Shown piece after piece: positions 17,437 to 26,317 of a stretch of 64,000 bases of DNA. The notes beneath the pieces were generated by a model. That model did not search any database, had not been told where the DNA came from, and saw only the letters and a list, made by a program, of their open reading frames with translations. The translations under genes were made by a program, and so were the position numbers. Numbering within the stretch: the stretch's first letter is position 1; every line of letters starts with the position of its first letter. This DNA is from Sansalvadorimonas sp965221135 (GTDB lineage: Bacteria; Pseudomonadota; Gammaproteobacteria; Pseudomonadales; Endozoicomonadaceae), in NCBI GenBank assembly GCA_965221135.1, contig CBDCRZ010000106.1, positions 1,178,001 through 1,242,000 on the forward strand, written 5' to 3'.

Positions 17437-18087
17437 TCAGATCAGGTCTGTGAGCCAGCTGAGTACCATGGTGACGAACAGCAGAATGGCGGTTAATGGT
17501 TCCCAGGAGCTGAGTGAGGGCGGGTGGTAGCTTTGATGTATTCGGCGATTACCGGTAATCATGCCCGGTAAAATATCTTCTTTCTGGATTACGGTATGGA
17601 AGAGTACGGCCAGTACATGAAGGGCAATCAGAACGACCAATACATCAAAGTTCAGGGAGTGAATGGTGGTGAGCCAGTCGCTGGTGCTGCCGCTGATAAA
17701 CTGGGCCAGTGGGCCTTCTGTAAGAATGCTGTCGTTGGCAAACAGTCCCGTGCCAACCTGCAGAGCCAGGCCACCCAACAGAAACACTACGCCCCAGCTG
17801 CCCAGAGGGTTGTGGCCGGGGTAGTCGGTCTTGAAGCCATTACGGATATATTGAATGGCGACTCTGGGGGAGAGTTGTAAAGCTTTGAAGCGGCTAAAGT
17901 CTCCACCGATAAAGCCCCAGCCAATGCGGAATATCATCAGCCCGAGCAGGGTATAACCCAGGAAGGTATGGCGTTCCATATCCCCTTCGGTGCCTGTATA
18001 CCAGAGGCCGCCAAAGCAGAGCACCAGTGTCCAGTGGAAGATTCGGGTGGGTAAATCCCAGACCTTGATTCGTCTATGTGTTTCCAA
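17437..18087 (-). CDS. Cytochrome b561-type membrane protein
   Basis: A 216-residue membrane protein with four main hydrophobic helices. Candidate haem-ligand histidines are His18 (IFHW), His40 (ERHTFLG) and those in the helix HSLNFDVLVVLIALHVLAVLFH (broken here after 20 residues in any quotation). This is the pattern of di-haem b561/Ni-Fe-hydrogenase-type b cytochromes that pair with cytochrome c'. The product should carry electrons in the inner membrane. The start is TTG at 18087, with GGGGGAAGAG just upstream; no ATG fits better. It is separated from the cytochrome c' gene by two unrelated genes. Confidence 0.85.
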   Translation of the reverse strand: METHRRIKVWDLPTRIFHWTLVLCFGGLWYTGTEGDMERHTFLGYTLLGLMIFRIGWGFIGGDFSRFKALQLSPRVAIQYIRNGFKTDYPGHNPLGSWGVVFLLGGLALQVGTGLFANDSILTEGPLAQFISGSTSDWLTTIHSLNFDVLVVLIALHVLAVLFHTVIQKEDILPGMITGNRRIHQSYHPPSLSSWEPLTAILLFVTMVLSWLTDLI

Positions 18088-18231
18088 ATCTCTTCCCCCT
18101 TTCTTTCGATGTGTCTGGGCTTATATAGCTCACCAAACCGTCGGATCATTGTTTGCTGTTGCCCGTACCCATGGCCTTTGGCACAGCAAACAATAATCCG
18201 ACTTTTGACTCCCCTAACGGGCAGCAAAGAA

Positions 18232-19224
18232 TCAGCTTTCGGCTAGTTGCTGTTTCAGTGAGTCTGGTACGCCAATAATTGTGATGGTGTCTCGCTCAGA
18301 ATCGTAGCGTACACGTGTGCCATACACATCGGAATCAAAGGCGATATTGATGCCTTTGTCACGGCCGGCGTAGCGCACCAGTTTCTTTAGCTGGCTGCGG
18401 CTTGGCTGCATATCCGGGCTGACATCATAGTCCTGGGTGTTAATAAACCGTTCAAAACCTTCCGGCGCATCTTCATTCAGGTGTGCGGAGAGTTCACCCA
18501 GTGAGATGGTTTTGTATTCCTGCAGTTGTCCGTCGCAGTATTCAAAGACTTTCTTTTTAACGTCGGCTTTGCCGGTATCAGAATCGATGGTTTTGCAGTA
18601 GTCGGTGACAGCTGTCATCAACTGGCTGGTGTCCTGTTTGGTGTCACCGGTCTCTTCACAGCCGACAAATGTTGTCAGGCAGTCACTGAGGCGACGACCT
18701 GCGCGAGGTTTGATCCAGGAGATATACCGGGCGCTGGTCTGGTTGTTTTGCCACTCACTGACATTGATACGTGCTGCCAGGCTCAGGCGGGCCAGGTCGA
18801 GGTGAGTGGTGTCAGAGAGTTCCAGCTGTTCAGTTATCGTTGTGCTGGTGGCCGGGGGGAGGGTGGCGACCATCAGGTAGGAGGTTAATCCGCTGGTGTA
18901 GTGGGCCACCAGAATAAAACCGCCGGGGAACATGCCGGCTTCGTCGAGTTTGTCCTTCAGGCCTTCGGCGACGGTGAGGCTGAAATCGGTGAAGGGAAGA
19001 CGTTCTTCCAGATAGTCTTCCAGTTGTGCACGAAAGACTGTCGCTTCACCGCCAAAAGCACCATGACCCTTGTCGGCCTTCTTGTTATAGGAGGCGACCA
19101 GGTCTTCCAGAAAGCTTTCACAGATATTATTACTGGCCAGAGGTGTTGCCCGGGTTCTTAGCTCGGAACTGTCGGCATCTGGTCTGCGTTCAATCCTGTG
19201 GACAATCAGGTTGGTAATGCTCAT
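18232..19224 (-). CDS. yejK: Nucleoid-associated protein YejK/NdpA
   Basis: A 330-residue protein in the usual size range. It matches the 37-kDa nucleoid-associated family from SITNLIVHRI at the N-terminus to the C-terminal beta-rich segment (IAFDSDVYGTRVRYD...ITIIGVPDSLKQQL). It is a cytosolic DNA-associated protein of poorly defined role. I chose the ATG at 19222-19224 over a TTG nine codons upstream because family members begin with this motif. Confidence 0.93.
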   Translation of the reverse strand: MSITNLIVHRIERRPDADSSELRTRATPLASNNICESFLEDLVASYNKKADKGHGAFGGEATVFRAQLEDYLEERLPFTDFSLTVAEGLKDKLDEAGMFPGGFILVAHYTSGLTSYLMVATLPPATSTTITEQLELSDTTHLDLARLSLAARINVSEWQNNQTSARYISWIKPRAGRRLSDCLTTFVGCEETGDTKQDTSQLMTAVTDYCKTIDSDTGKADVKKKVFEYCDGQLQEYKTISLGELSAHLNEDAPEGFERFINTQDYDVSPDMQPSRSQLKKLVRYAGRDKGINIAFDSDVYGTRVRYDSERDTITIIGVPDSLKQQLAES

Positions 19225-19310
19225 AGAGGAATTGTGCTCGCATCTGGGCAAAACAGCATATTATACAGCCACCTTGGGCTTGTGTGTGTGATCGTTTTTA
19301 AACAGCCTGA

Positions 19311-19865
19311 TTAGCCATCGGGTAGAGAGGCGAAAATGTTGCGAACATATCCGTCCAGTGTCTTGCGACTGCCGGTCAGGTGTCCGGAGAGTTGCAGTGC
19401 CAGATAGTTATCTAAAAGTATACGGCCAAAACTGGGAGCTTTACCAGCGGCTTCCAGTGTTGTGGCAAAGCCGCTTTCCAGGCGGTCGAGGGCATCTTTC
19501 AGAAGTGGCGTCAGCTGGTGTCTGTGACCTTCGGTCATGGCCATTACCAGCAGGCAGCCGCAACGGTATTCTTGAATATCATCTTGCCGGTAGCTGGTGG
19601 TGAAGAACAGCCGCAGGCTTTCCAGAGGAGAATTATTATTCAGGTAGTGAGCCAACCGGGAGAGCAGTCGGTTCTCAATGTAATGAATAAGAACCTGCCG
19701 GAATATCTCTTCTTTACTGGCAAAGTGATAGTAGAGGCTGCCAGGGTTGAGTCCGGTAGCTTCTTCCAGTTGTCGGAGCGAGGTGCCCTCGTAGCCATTT
19801 CTCCAGAAGGGGTCCATAGCTCGTTCCAGAACCTCCAGACGATCGAAACCTGCGGGTCGCGACAT
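19311..19865 (-). CDS. TetR-family transcriptional regulator
   Basis: A 184-residue protein. The N-terminal helix-turn-helix is clear (GTSLRQLEEATGLNPGSLYYHFASKEEIF, with the family's hallmark tyrosines and FxSKEE). A helical ligand/dimerisation domain with Cys-Gly-Cys (RCGCLLV) follows, as in the AcuR/NemR-like branch that often senses electrophiles. The start has AAGGAAGG upstream. It is divergent from a 70-residue gene; the 84-bp gap is the likely operator region. Target genes cannot be told from the sequence. Confidence 0.9.
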   Translation of the reverse strand: MSRPAGFDRLEVLERAMDPFWRNGYEGTSLRQLEEATGLNPGSLYYHFASKEEIFRQVLIHYIENRLLSRLAHYLNNNSPLESLRLFFTTSYRQDDIQEYRCGCLLVMAMTEGHRHQLTPLLKDALDRLESGFATTLEAAGKAPSFGRILLDNYLALQLSGHLTGSRKTLDGYVRNIFASLPDG

Positions 19866-19949
19866 ATGAACCTTCCTTGATTCCCTGGCCGCAGAGCTTT
19901 AAAGCATCCGTATAACGTCGATAACCTGTTGAGTCAGGAGGAACTAATT

Positions 19950-20162
19950 ATGTTTTCCCAAGATCAGCAGATAGTGAACGGGCCAGCCCTGGCCATTATT
20001 GAATACATCCGCAGTCATCATATTGGCATTGATGTGCAGCGACTGGAAGCCCTTGAACATCAGATTCGTTTGCAGGGGGTGTCAGTGAGCCCGGAATTTG
20101 TACTGGAAACCCGGCGTGTACGTGAAGAGCTTAAGCGCTGGCTACAGGAGCACAGCGCTTAA
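19950..20162 (+). CDS. Small hypothetical protein (70 aa), divergent from the TetR regulator
   Basis: The ATG at 19950 follows CAGGAGGAAC at ideal spacing; a longer frame from a TTG at 19929 would contain that site. The protein is helical, with an acidic/basic C-terminal helix (ETRRVREELKRWLQEHSA). No family recognised. Its position across the TetR operator region suggests it may be the regulator's target. Confidence 0.7.
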   Translation: MFSQDQQIVNGPALAIIEYIRSHHIGIDVQRLEALEHQIRLQGVSVSPEFVLETRRVREELKRWLQEHSA

Positions 20163-20182
20163 GAGGAAGGGGTGGCAATGCG

Positions 20183-20947
20183 TCAGGAAAAGTTGCTGAA
20201 ATCCGGTTTGCGCTTTTCAATAAAGGCTGAGAAAGCTTCCTTGGCCTCACCGGAAGTCATGCGTTCCAGCAGGACTCTGATTTCTGTTTTGATCTGTGCC
20301 CGTATCTGTTCCCGGTTGGCTGAATGCATCAGGGATTTGCCTTCACGTACCGATGCTGGTGGCAGGGCACCGGCATAGGCTGCACGCTTCATAGCTACTT
20401 CCAGATAATCGTCACTCACAGCGTTAATAATACCAAGGCGACAGGCTTCTTCAGCTTCTACCGCATCTCCCATCACCAGCATTTCAAAGGCTTTGTGGTG
20501 GCCAACCAGCTGGGGAAGGAGAAGGCTTGAGCCGTATTCGGGACAAAGTCCAAGGGCCACAAAGGGGGTTTGTAGTCGGGTTTTCGGGCCAGCGTAAACC
20601 ATATCGCAGTGCAGCAGAAGGGTAGCGCCAATACCAACAGCCGGACCGTTAATGGCCGCAATTACGGGTTTTGGACAGTCCAGCAGAGCCATCATGAATT
20701 GGAGAACGGGTGGATTGTCACCTGCTGGAGGGTTATTCAGAAAGTCACCGACATCATTGCCGGAGGTAAAACAGTCCGGTGTGCCGGTCAGGACAATAGC
20801 GCGAACGCTGATGTCACTGTTGGCGACCAGCATAGCGTCAGCCAGTGCAGAATACATGCTGTGGCTCAGAGCGTTTTTACGCTCGGGCTTGTTGATGGTA
20901 ATCAGGCGCACATGGCCCTGAGTGCTGGTCTGAATATGGTTGGTCAT
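20183..20947 (-). CDS. Enoyl-CoA hydratase/isomerase family protein
   Basis: A 254-residue crotonase-fold protein. The oxyanion-hole segments are visible: SGNDVGDF after the first strand, and NGPAVGIGATLLLHCD in the second. The position that usually holds a catalytic Glu reads LGLCPEYGSS, the pattern of isomerase-type members. It should act on acyl-CoA thioesters in the cytosol. The start at 20945-20947 (MTNHIQTS) is taken from family length; the longest frame adds 41 residues with no homology signal. Confidence 0.9.
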   Translation of the reverse strand: MTNHIQTSTQGHVRLITINKPERKNALSHSMYSALADAMLVANSDISVRAIVLTGTPDCFTSGNDVGDFLNNPPAGDNPPVLQFMMALLDCPKPVIAAINGPAVGIGATLLLHCDMVYAGPKTRLQTPFVALGLCPEYGSSLLLPQLVGHHKAFEMLVMGDAVEAEEACRLGIINAVSDDYLEVAMKRAAYAGALPPASVREGKSLMHSANREQIRAQIKTEIRVLLERMTSGEAKEAFSAFIEKRKPDFSNFS

Positions 20948-21126
20948 AATAGCTATACCGCTTATTTCTATTATTGCAGTCAGCTGAAGTATGGCATTCC
21001 CGGAAGCAAAGTTCCTGCCTTGATTGATGTGGAAATTATTCGCTTTTGTTAAGGTCGGTTTTAAAGCCATAGCTGCTACAGTTCTTGTCAGAATGTGGGT
21101 TTGACTTGGTAGGGCAGACGCTGTCG

Positions 21127-22788
21127 ATGAATCAATTAATCAGGCCGTCCAATATCTGTGCAGCCATAAAGCTTATGGGCTTTATGGTTTTATGCGTGTT
21201 CGGTTTCAGAGCTTCTTCTCAAGCCATAACCTTAACCACGACCTCTTCAGGTTATGATGAAAAACGATTAGTCAGTCGTTCTGGAGGTCTTGGTCAATTT
21301 ATACTTCGGCCAGACAGTAGTTATCAATGGAGTGTTCTGAATCGTGATAAGCGTGACGGGTTACAGGTTCTCAGTGTCAGCCTGACCTCACAAACCTGGT
21401 CTCCCGCATATTTACCGAGTGATTCTCCTTTATGGATGCACCGTCTGACGGTGTACATTCCTGACAAACCTCCTGTCGCAAAAACGGCTGTTCTCCATAT
21501 TAATGGTGGAACAAACCACCCCAGAACCAAAGGTGAAAAAACCGAGACCTGTGATGACCTGGATTTTGAGCGGTTGGTAAGAATGACCGGACAGGTGGTG
21601 GTGGATGTTAAGGATATTCCCAATCAGTTCCTGAGTCTGAAGGGGGAACGCCCTCGAAAAGAGGATGACCTTATTGCCCGAACCTGGGCGGCTTATATTG
21701 ATGCCCCGGAAAAGTGTGCCGACTGTCCGCTGCAGTTGCCCATGACCAAAGCTGTAGTGCGCGCTATGGATGCAGTACAGGAGCTGCTACAAGAGCAGTT
21801 CCAGAAAGAAGAGGCTGGCAAGAGTTCAGATACCAGGAAAAGCACAAATCGGCAAAGCTTCCGACCGGAGACATTTATCCTCACCGGAGGCTCAAAAAGG
21901 GGCTGGGTAGCCTGGTTGGCTGCTGCAACGGATACCAGGGTGTCGGCGGTTATGCCGATGGTGATAGATGTGCTGGATGTTCAGGCATCCCTTGAACATT
22001 TGAAGCGGGTGTATGGCCATTGGACTCCACCACTGACGCCTTATTTTTCCAGGGGTCAGGACATTCTGGCTCGTTTGCATACGCCGCCAGTGGTTCAGTT
22101 GATGAAGCTTGTGGACCCAGTGCAATACAGTCAGTACTTAAATCTGCCTAAATATATTGTGACAGCGGGTGGTGATGATTTCTTTCCGCCAGACAGCAGT
22201 CGCTATTACTGGTCTGCCCTGACCGCACCCAGGTGGATAAGAACCTACCCCAATTCCCGGCATTACATTGTTCGTGAAGATGCCGAACGGGTGACAGATA
22301 CGGTAGGGAGTTTTGTCGGGGGGCTGCTGGCTGATAATCTGGAGCAGAAACCACTGGGCGCGTCATTGCCTTATCTGTTCAAGACGAATATCGACAGCCA
22401 TGGTGGCCGGGTGGTTGTGTCTCAGGAACCCAAAGGCGTTGTACTCTGGCAGGCAATAAACCCGGATGCCCGGGATTTCAGAAAGACGATTCTTCAACCG
22501 AAAGGGCTGGCTTATGAGTCAACCTCTCTGCCATTTAACTGTGAGTCGAAAAGTAGCCGCTGTTATGTCGATGTAAAAGTGCCATCCCCCAAAAAAGGCT
22601 GGGCCGCCTGGTTTGTTTCTTTCCGTTTTGATAACGGCTCCTATCCTGATTTTGTATTCAATACGCCGGTACAGGTGACTCCCGATACAGACCTGTTTAC
22701 GCCAGTGGCTGATGATCCAGATATAGAGCTGGAGATCACTGTTGAGGCGGAAGGTTTTCTGACGCCAGACGGGCCACCCAAAGAGTAA
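21127..22788 (+). CDS. PhoPQ-activated pathogenicity-related (PqaA-type) secreted hydrolase
   Basis: A 553-residue protein. I chose the ATG at 21127; a TTG 14 codons upstream is also possible. An N-terminal hydrophobic signal (MGFMVLCVFGFRASSQA) leads into an alpha/beta-hydrolase domain. The nucleophile elbow GGSKRGW is near residue 255, an Asp-containing TAGGDDFF segment near 345, and a His in PNSRHYI near 380: a plausible Ser-Asp-His triad. A C-terminal beta domain follows. This is the architecture of the PhoPQ-related family named after Salmonella PqaA; the substrate is unknown. Probably periplasmic or secreted. It ends 9 bp from the convergent reductase gene. Confidence 0.85.
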   Translation: MNQLIRPSNICAAIKLMGFMVLCVFGFRASSQAITLTTTSSGYDEKRLVSRSGGLGQFILRPDSSYQWSVLNRDKRDGLQVLSVSLTSQTWSPAYLPSDSPLWMHRLTVYIPDKPPVAKTAVLHINGGTNHPRTKGEKTETCDDLDFERLVRMTGQVVVDVKDIPNQFLSLKGERPRKEDDLIARTWAAYIDAPEKCADCPLQLPMTKAVVRAMDAVQELLQEQFQKEEAGKSSDTRKSTNRQSFRPETFILTGGSKRGWVAWLAAATDTRVSAVMPMVIDVLDVQASLEHLKRVYGHWTPPLTPYFSRGQDILARLHTPPVVQLMKLVDPVQYSQYLNLPKYIVTAGGDDFFPPDSSRYYWSALTAPRWIRTYPNSRHYIVREDAERVTDTVGSFVGGLLADNLEQKPLGASLPYLFKTNIDSHGGRVVVSQEPKGVVLWQAINPDARDFRKTILQPKGLAYESTSLPFNCESKSSRCYVDVKVPSPKKGWAAWFVSFRFDNGSYPDFVFNTPVQVTPDTDLFTPVADDPDIELEITVEAEGFLTPDGPPKE

Positions 22789-22797
22789 TCTGCGTGG

Positions 22798-23712
22798 TCA
22801 GGCTTTCCGGTATGGCAAAGGCAGTACATTCTCTCTGGCTACACCCCGTTCGCCCAGCCAGGCCGTAAGAGCCAGTACCGGTTTTGATGTACCAAACAAA
22901 ATCCAGCGGGCACCACGAAACCGTGGGTCGTTAAGCAGTCGCCCGGTGTGATCTTCCAACGACGCTTTATTGGTCATGATGATGCTGTCGGCGGGCAATT
23001 GGTGTTGAATATTATCGGGTTGCTCACCGGTCAGTATGGTAGCAATGGCCTGATTGGGTTCATGCCAGAAGGCGTCTTCAGCCACGGCCAGTGCTGCGCC
23101 TGTTCCTGCATCTGAACCAAACAAAATCAGTGGCTGATGGTGGTCGGGGGCATAACAGGCTTCCCCGCCAAGGTCCTTGAGCCAGATTTGTTTTCCAGGC
23201 TCGGCTTCATCGAATATCCATGATGAGAAACCACCGCCGACCTTGCGGCTAACGTAGACGCGCAGGTCTGGTTCGGCCCATGGACGGGAAATTAAAGTCA
23301 ATAATGTTCCGTTGTCGTCCTTTTCGAGGGAGAAATTGAGAAACTGTCCGGGACGATAAGTAAGGGGCAGGCGCGGCGAAACCGTCAGTTCGACCATGGT
23401 TGGCGTTACTGGCTTAACATGGGTGATGACTGCCTGCATTGGTTGAAGAGCACGGCGCAGAGGCTGAAGCTTTAAAGGCGCTTCTGGAAGGCACTGGCAG
23501 GCTAACAGGTAGCCATCGTCTTTTTGTTCCTGCGTAAGCCCCTGTTGGGCAGCGTTGGGAATGCTCCCGTCAGTCGCTTGTATCATACAGGAATGGCACA
23601 AGCCGGCTTTGCAGGACCAGGGCACAGGCACATGATGTCTGAGCAGGGCGTCGAGGGCAGTTTCCCCGGATGCGCAGTTCAGAATATGTGCCCCGAACTG
23701 GATTTCAATCAT
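22798..23712 (-). CDS. 2Fe-2S ferredoxin / NAD(P)H oxidoreductase fusion
   Basis: A 304-residue protein. The N-terminal plant-type ferredoxin domain (~1-90) has the cluster ligands in CKAGLCHSCM plus a distal Cys (LLACQC). An FAD-binding barrel (~95-195; YRPGQFLNF) and an NAD(P)-binding domain (ILFGSDAGTGAA) follow. This is the layout of class-IA/IB oxygenase reductases and related electron-transfer proteins. The FAD motif RxYS is replaced (LISRPW), so cofactor handling may differ. I chose the ATG at 23710-23712, with AGGA eight bases upstream. Confidence 0.88.
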   Translation of the reverse strand: MIEIQFGAHILNCASGETALDALLRHHVPVPWSCKAGLCHSCMIQATDGSIPNAAQQGLTQEQKDDGYLLACQCLPEAPLKLQPLRRALQPMQAVITHVKPVTPTMVELTVSPRLPLTYRPGQFLNFSLEKDDNGTLLTLISRPWAEPDLRVYVSRKVGGGFSSWIFDEAEPGKQIWLKDLGGEACYAPDHHQPLILFGSDAGTGAALAVAEDAFWHEPNQAIATILTGEQPDNIQHQLPADSIIMTNKASLEDHTGRLLNDPRFRGARWILFGTSKPVLALTAWLGERGVARENVLPLPYRKA

Positions 23713-23951
23713 GGTTTTCATCCTGCTGGGTATTATATGTCAGGAGATTTGATTCAAAGCACGTAATAAAGTGTATAAAAATCGAAGCCATTTGATAAGT
23801 ATCCATATAGAAGCCGGTCAAGGCCAAGTGGTATGATGGCCAGGTTTAAAGCCGTGAGCGATAGAGCCTCATTAAATAAAAAAAATCTGGTAAACCGTTG
23901 CTCAAACACGGTGCTCCCTGTGTGCGGGGGTATTACCTGAATGGAGTTGTT

Positions 23952-25478
23952 ATGACCGTTATTCGTGAAGCGGATGTGGTAGATAGTGTTGCCAATGCGC
24001 TGCAGTTTATTTCTTACTACCACCCGGTAGATTTTATTCAGGGTGTGCATGAGGCCTGGAAGCGTGAAGAATCGCCAGCAGCTAAAGATGCTATGGCGCA
24101 GATTCTGATCAATTCCCGTATGTGTGCGATGGGCAAGCGTCCGCTGTGCCAGGACACAGGTATTGTGACTGTATTTGTCAAAGTGGGCATGAATGTTCGC
24201 TTTGAAACCGACAAGGGTCTTGAAGACCTGATCAACGAAGGTGTTCGCCGTGCGTACACCCACCCGGATAATGTTTTGCGTGCGTCTATTCTGGCTGATC
24301 CGGCCGGTAAGCGACAGAACACTAAAGACAACACCCCTGCGGTTATCCACACCCAGCTGGTTCCAGGTGACACAGTCGACATTCAGGTTGCAGCCAAGGG
24401 CGGTGGTTCTGAGAACAAATCCAAAATGGTGATGCTGAACCCGTCCGACAGCATTGTTGACTGGGTTGTGAAAACTGTACCGACTATGGGTGCTGGCTGG
24501 TGTCCACCAGGCATGCTCGGCATAGGTATTGGTGGTACTGCTGAAAAAGCAGCCGTGATGGCTAAAGAGTCCCTGATGGACCCGATTGATATCCATGAAC
24601 TGCAGGAGCGTGGTCCTCAGAACCGTGCTGAAGAACTGCGTCTGGAGATTTTTGAAGCCGTTAACCGTCTGGGTATTGGTGCCCAGGGTCTGGGTGGCCT
24701 GACAACTGTTCTGGACATCAAGATTATGGATTACCCAACTCACGCAGCCTCTCTGCCTGTAGCGATGATTCCTAACTGTGCTGCAACCCGTCACGCCCAT
24801 CTGGTGCTGGACGGCAGTGGTCCGGTTGAACTGACACCTCCAAGCCTGGATGAGTATCCGGATATCAGCTGGGAAGTGGGTGAAAATGTTCACCGCGTTG
24901 ATATGAACACTATCAAGAAAGAAGATATGAAAGCCTGGAAAACAGGCGACACAGTTCTTCTGAGCGGCAAGATGCTCACCGGTCGTGATGCGGCCCACAA
25001 GAAGATGGTCGATATGCTGGCCAAAGGTGAAGAACTGCCGGTTGATCTGAAGAACCGCTTTATCTACTACGTCGGGCCTGTTGACCCTGTACGTGATGAA
25101 GTTGTTGGCCCGGCTGGTCCGACGACCTCAACCCGTATGGATAGCTTCACCCGCACCATGCTGGAAGAGACCGGTTTGATTGGCATGATCGGTAAAGCCG
25201 AGCGTGGCCCCGTCGCTATTGAAGCGATTAAGGACAACGAAGCGTCTTACCTGATGGCTGTTGGCGGTGCTGCGTATCTGGTGGCTCAGGCTGTTAAGAA
25301 GGCGGAAGTCGTAGCTTTCCCTGAACTGGGTATGGAAGCGATTTACGAGTTTGATGTTGAAGATATGCCGGTGACGGTTGCTGTAGACACCAGTGGTGAT
25401 TCTGTTCACCTGAGTGGCCCTGCAGAGTGGAAACAGAAGATTGCGACTTTTGACCCTGTAAAAATGGTTGAAGAGTAA
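23952..25478 (+). CDS. fumA: Class I (iron-sulfur) fumarate hydratase
   Basis: A 508-residue protein of the one-chain FumA/FumB type. It converts fumarate to L-malate in the TCA cycle using a [4Fe-4S] cluster. Cys66 in CQDTGIV and Cys residues in the PNCAATRH segment fit cluster-ligand positions. The C-terminal beta domain (GPTTSTRMDSF, GKAERGP) is intact. The start at 23952 has GGAG five bases upstream; the longest frame adds 18 residues without support. A strong terminator follows. Oxygen-labile fumarases of this kind are used when iron is adequate or oxygen is low. Confidence 0.95.
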   Translation: MTVIREADVVDSVANALQFISYYHPVDFIQGVHEAWKREESPAAKDAMAQILINSRMCAMGKRPLCQDTGIVTVFVKVGMNVRFETDKGLEDLINEGVRRAYTHPDNVLRASILADPAGKRQNTKDNTPAVIHTQLVPGDTVDIQVAAKGGGSENKSKMVMLNPSDSIVDWVVKTVPTMGAGWCPPGMLGIGIGGTAEKAAVMAKESLMDPIDIHELQERGPQNRAEELRLEIFEAVNRLGIGAQGLGGLTTVLDIKIMDYPTHAASLPVAMIPNCAATRHAHLVLDGSGPVELTPPSLDEYPDISWEVGENVHRVDMNTIKKEDMKAWKTGDTVLLSGKMLTGRDAAHKKMVDMLAKGEELPVDLKNRFIYYVGPVDPVRDEVVGPAGPTTSTRMDSFTRTMLEETGLIGMIGKAERGPVAIEAIKDNEASYLMAVGGAAYLVAQAVKKAEVVAFPELGMEAIYEFDVEDMPVTVAVDTSGDSVHLSGPAEWKQKIATFDPVKMVEE

Positions 25479-25530
25479 TCATTCTTCATTCTTTTCAGGT
25501 TGCTTTGAACAGCAGCTTAAACTGAAAGTA

Positions 25531-25571
25531 AAACGCCATGACTGAGTTCTTTCAGTCATGGCGTTTTTTTT
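25531..25571 (+). terminator. Rho-independent terminator after fumarase
   Basis: A perfect stem AAACGCCATGACTGA/TCAGTCATGGCGTTT with a 5-6 base loop and a run of eight Ts. The convergent gene behind it could use the same hairpin. Confidence 0.95.
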
Positions 25572-25583
25572 AGTGCTTGTTTT

Positions 25584-26099
25584 TTATTGCTTGTTATTTT
25601 CCGCTTCTTTGGACTTTTGCTGGTATTGCTGATCTGTCAGGTCGGTCACATCGTTTTGAAATGCAACGATGGAGAGTTCATCACCATCTTTTTCTATGGT
25701 GTATACCTGCTTGTTTTCACTAGAGGATGTATAGCCCTGAATGGTATAGCGCTCATAGAAAGTTGTGCTGACAGTGGCTGTGTCACCGTCCACTGCTACT
25801 TCAGGGTTTTCCAGGTCAAAGCTATGGTTTTCAGTTGCCATCCATAAGCCTTCCTGGGTTTCTTTGAAGTCTTTCATGCTGACGTCGCCGTTTTCCATCT
25901 CCCAGCTTTTGGGAACGTTGTAGGAAATCTTGGCGTTTTCATCGAAGAGCTTGAAGTAGGCTGGATCTTCAGTCTGAATGGTTTCTACGACCTTCCAGAA
26001 GTAATCTTCCGCTTCTTTCTTTGTGATATCAGCCGCTAGAGCACTAGTGCTCAGGGCTGCAACAGCCAGAAAACTACATGCTTTTTTTATCAGCTTCAT
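25584..26099 (-). CDS. Secreted hypothetical protein, SnoaL/NTF2-like (171 aa)
   Basis: The ATG at 26097-26099 has AAGGTGT upstream. The signal peptide is clear (MKLIKKACSFLAVAALSTSALAA, cleavage after ALA). The mature ~148 residues resemble the alpha/beta-cone of SnoaL/DUF4440-like proteins (EDYFWKVVETIQTEDPAYF..., followed by alternating beta strands). The protein is acidic, with no metal or catalytic motif I can point to. Periplasmic location is expected. Confidence 0.75.
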   Translation of the reverse strand: MKLIKKACSFLAVAALSTSALAADITKKEAEDYFWKVVETIQTEDPAYFKLFDENAKISYNVPKSWEMENGDVSMKDFKETQEGLWMATENHSFDLENPEVAVDGDTATVSTTFYERYTIQGYTSSSENKQVYTIEKDGDELSIVAFQNDVTDLTDQQYQQKSKEAENNKQ

Positions 26100-26240
26100 T
26101 GCATCACACCTTAATTTGATCAAGTCGTATTATATATTGTCAATGTTGATAGTAAACACCGGATAATGAATCATAACGGTCAAATAAGTTGACTGCCAAG
26201 GCAGTGAGTGGTTTTTATCGGACACTTTCAAGTTCGGTTG

Positions 26241-26305
26241 GGATGGTTTGAAGATGGTTTGAGAATGGTTTGAGGGTGTTTTGCGGATACCTTGCGAGTA
26301 TCCGC
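26241..26305. repeat. Short direct repeats and an 8-bp inverted repeat
   Basis: GATGGTTTGA occurs three times in near-tandem, then GCGGATAC/GTATCCGC forms a hairpin (26283-26305). No T-run follows on either strand, so it is not a convincing intrinsic terminator. Confidence 0.5.
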
Positions 26306-26317
26306 ATACAAGAGTTG

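Noticed and set aside
23754..24998. 414-codon minus-strand frame opposite fumarase
   Set aside because: Fumarase is unambiguous on the plus strand. The antisense frame is low-complexity and unrecognisable.
26283..26305. Hairpin downstream of the olsB-olsA operon as a terminator
   Set aside because: The 8-bp stem is perfect but there is no U-tract on either strand, so it is listed only as a repeat.
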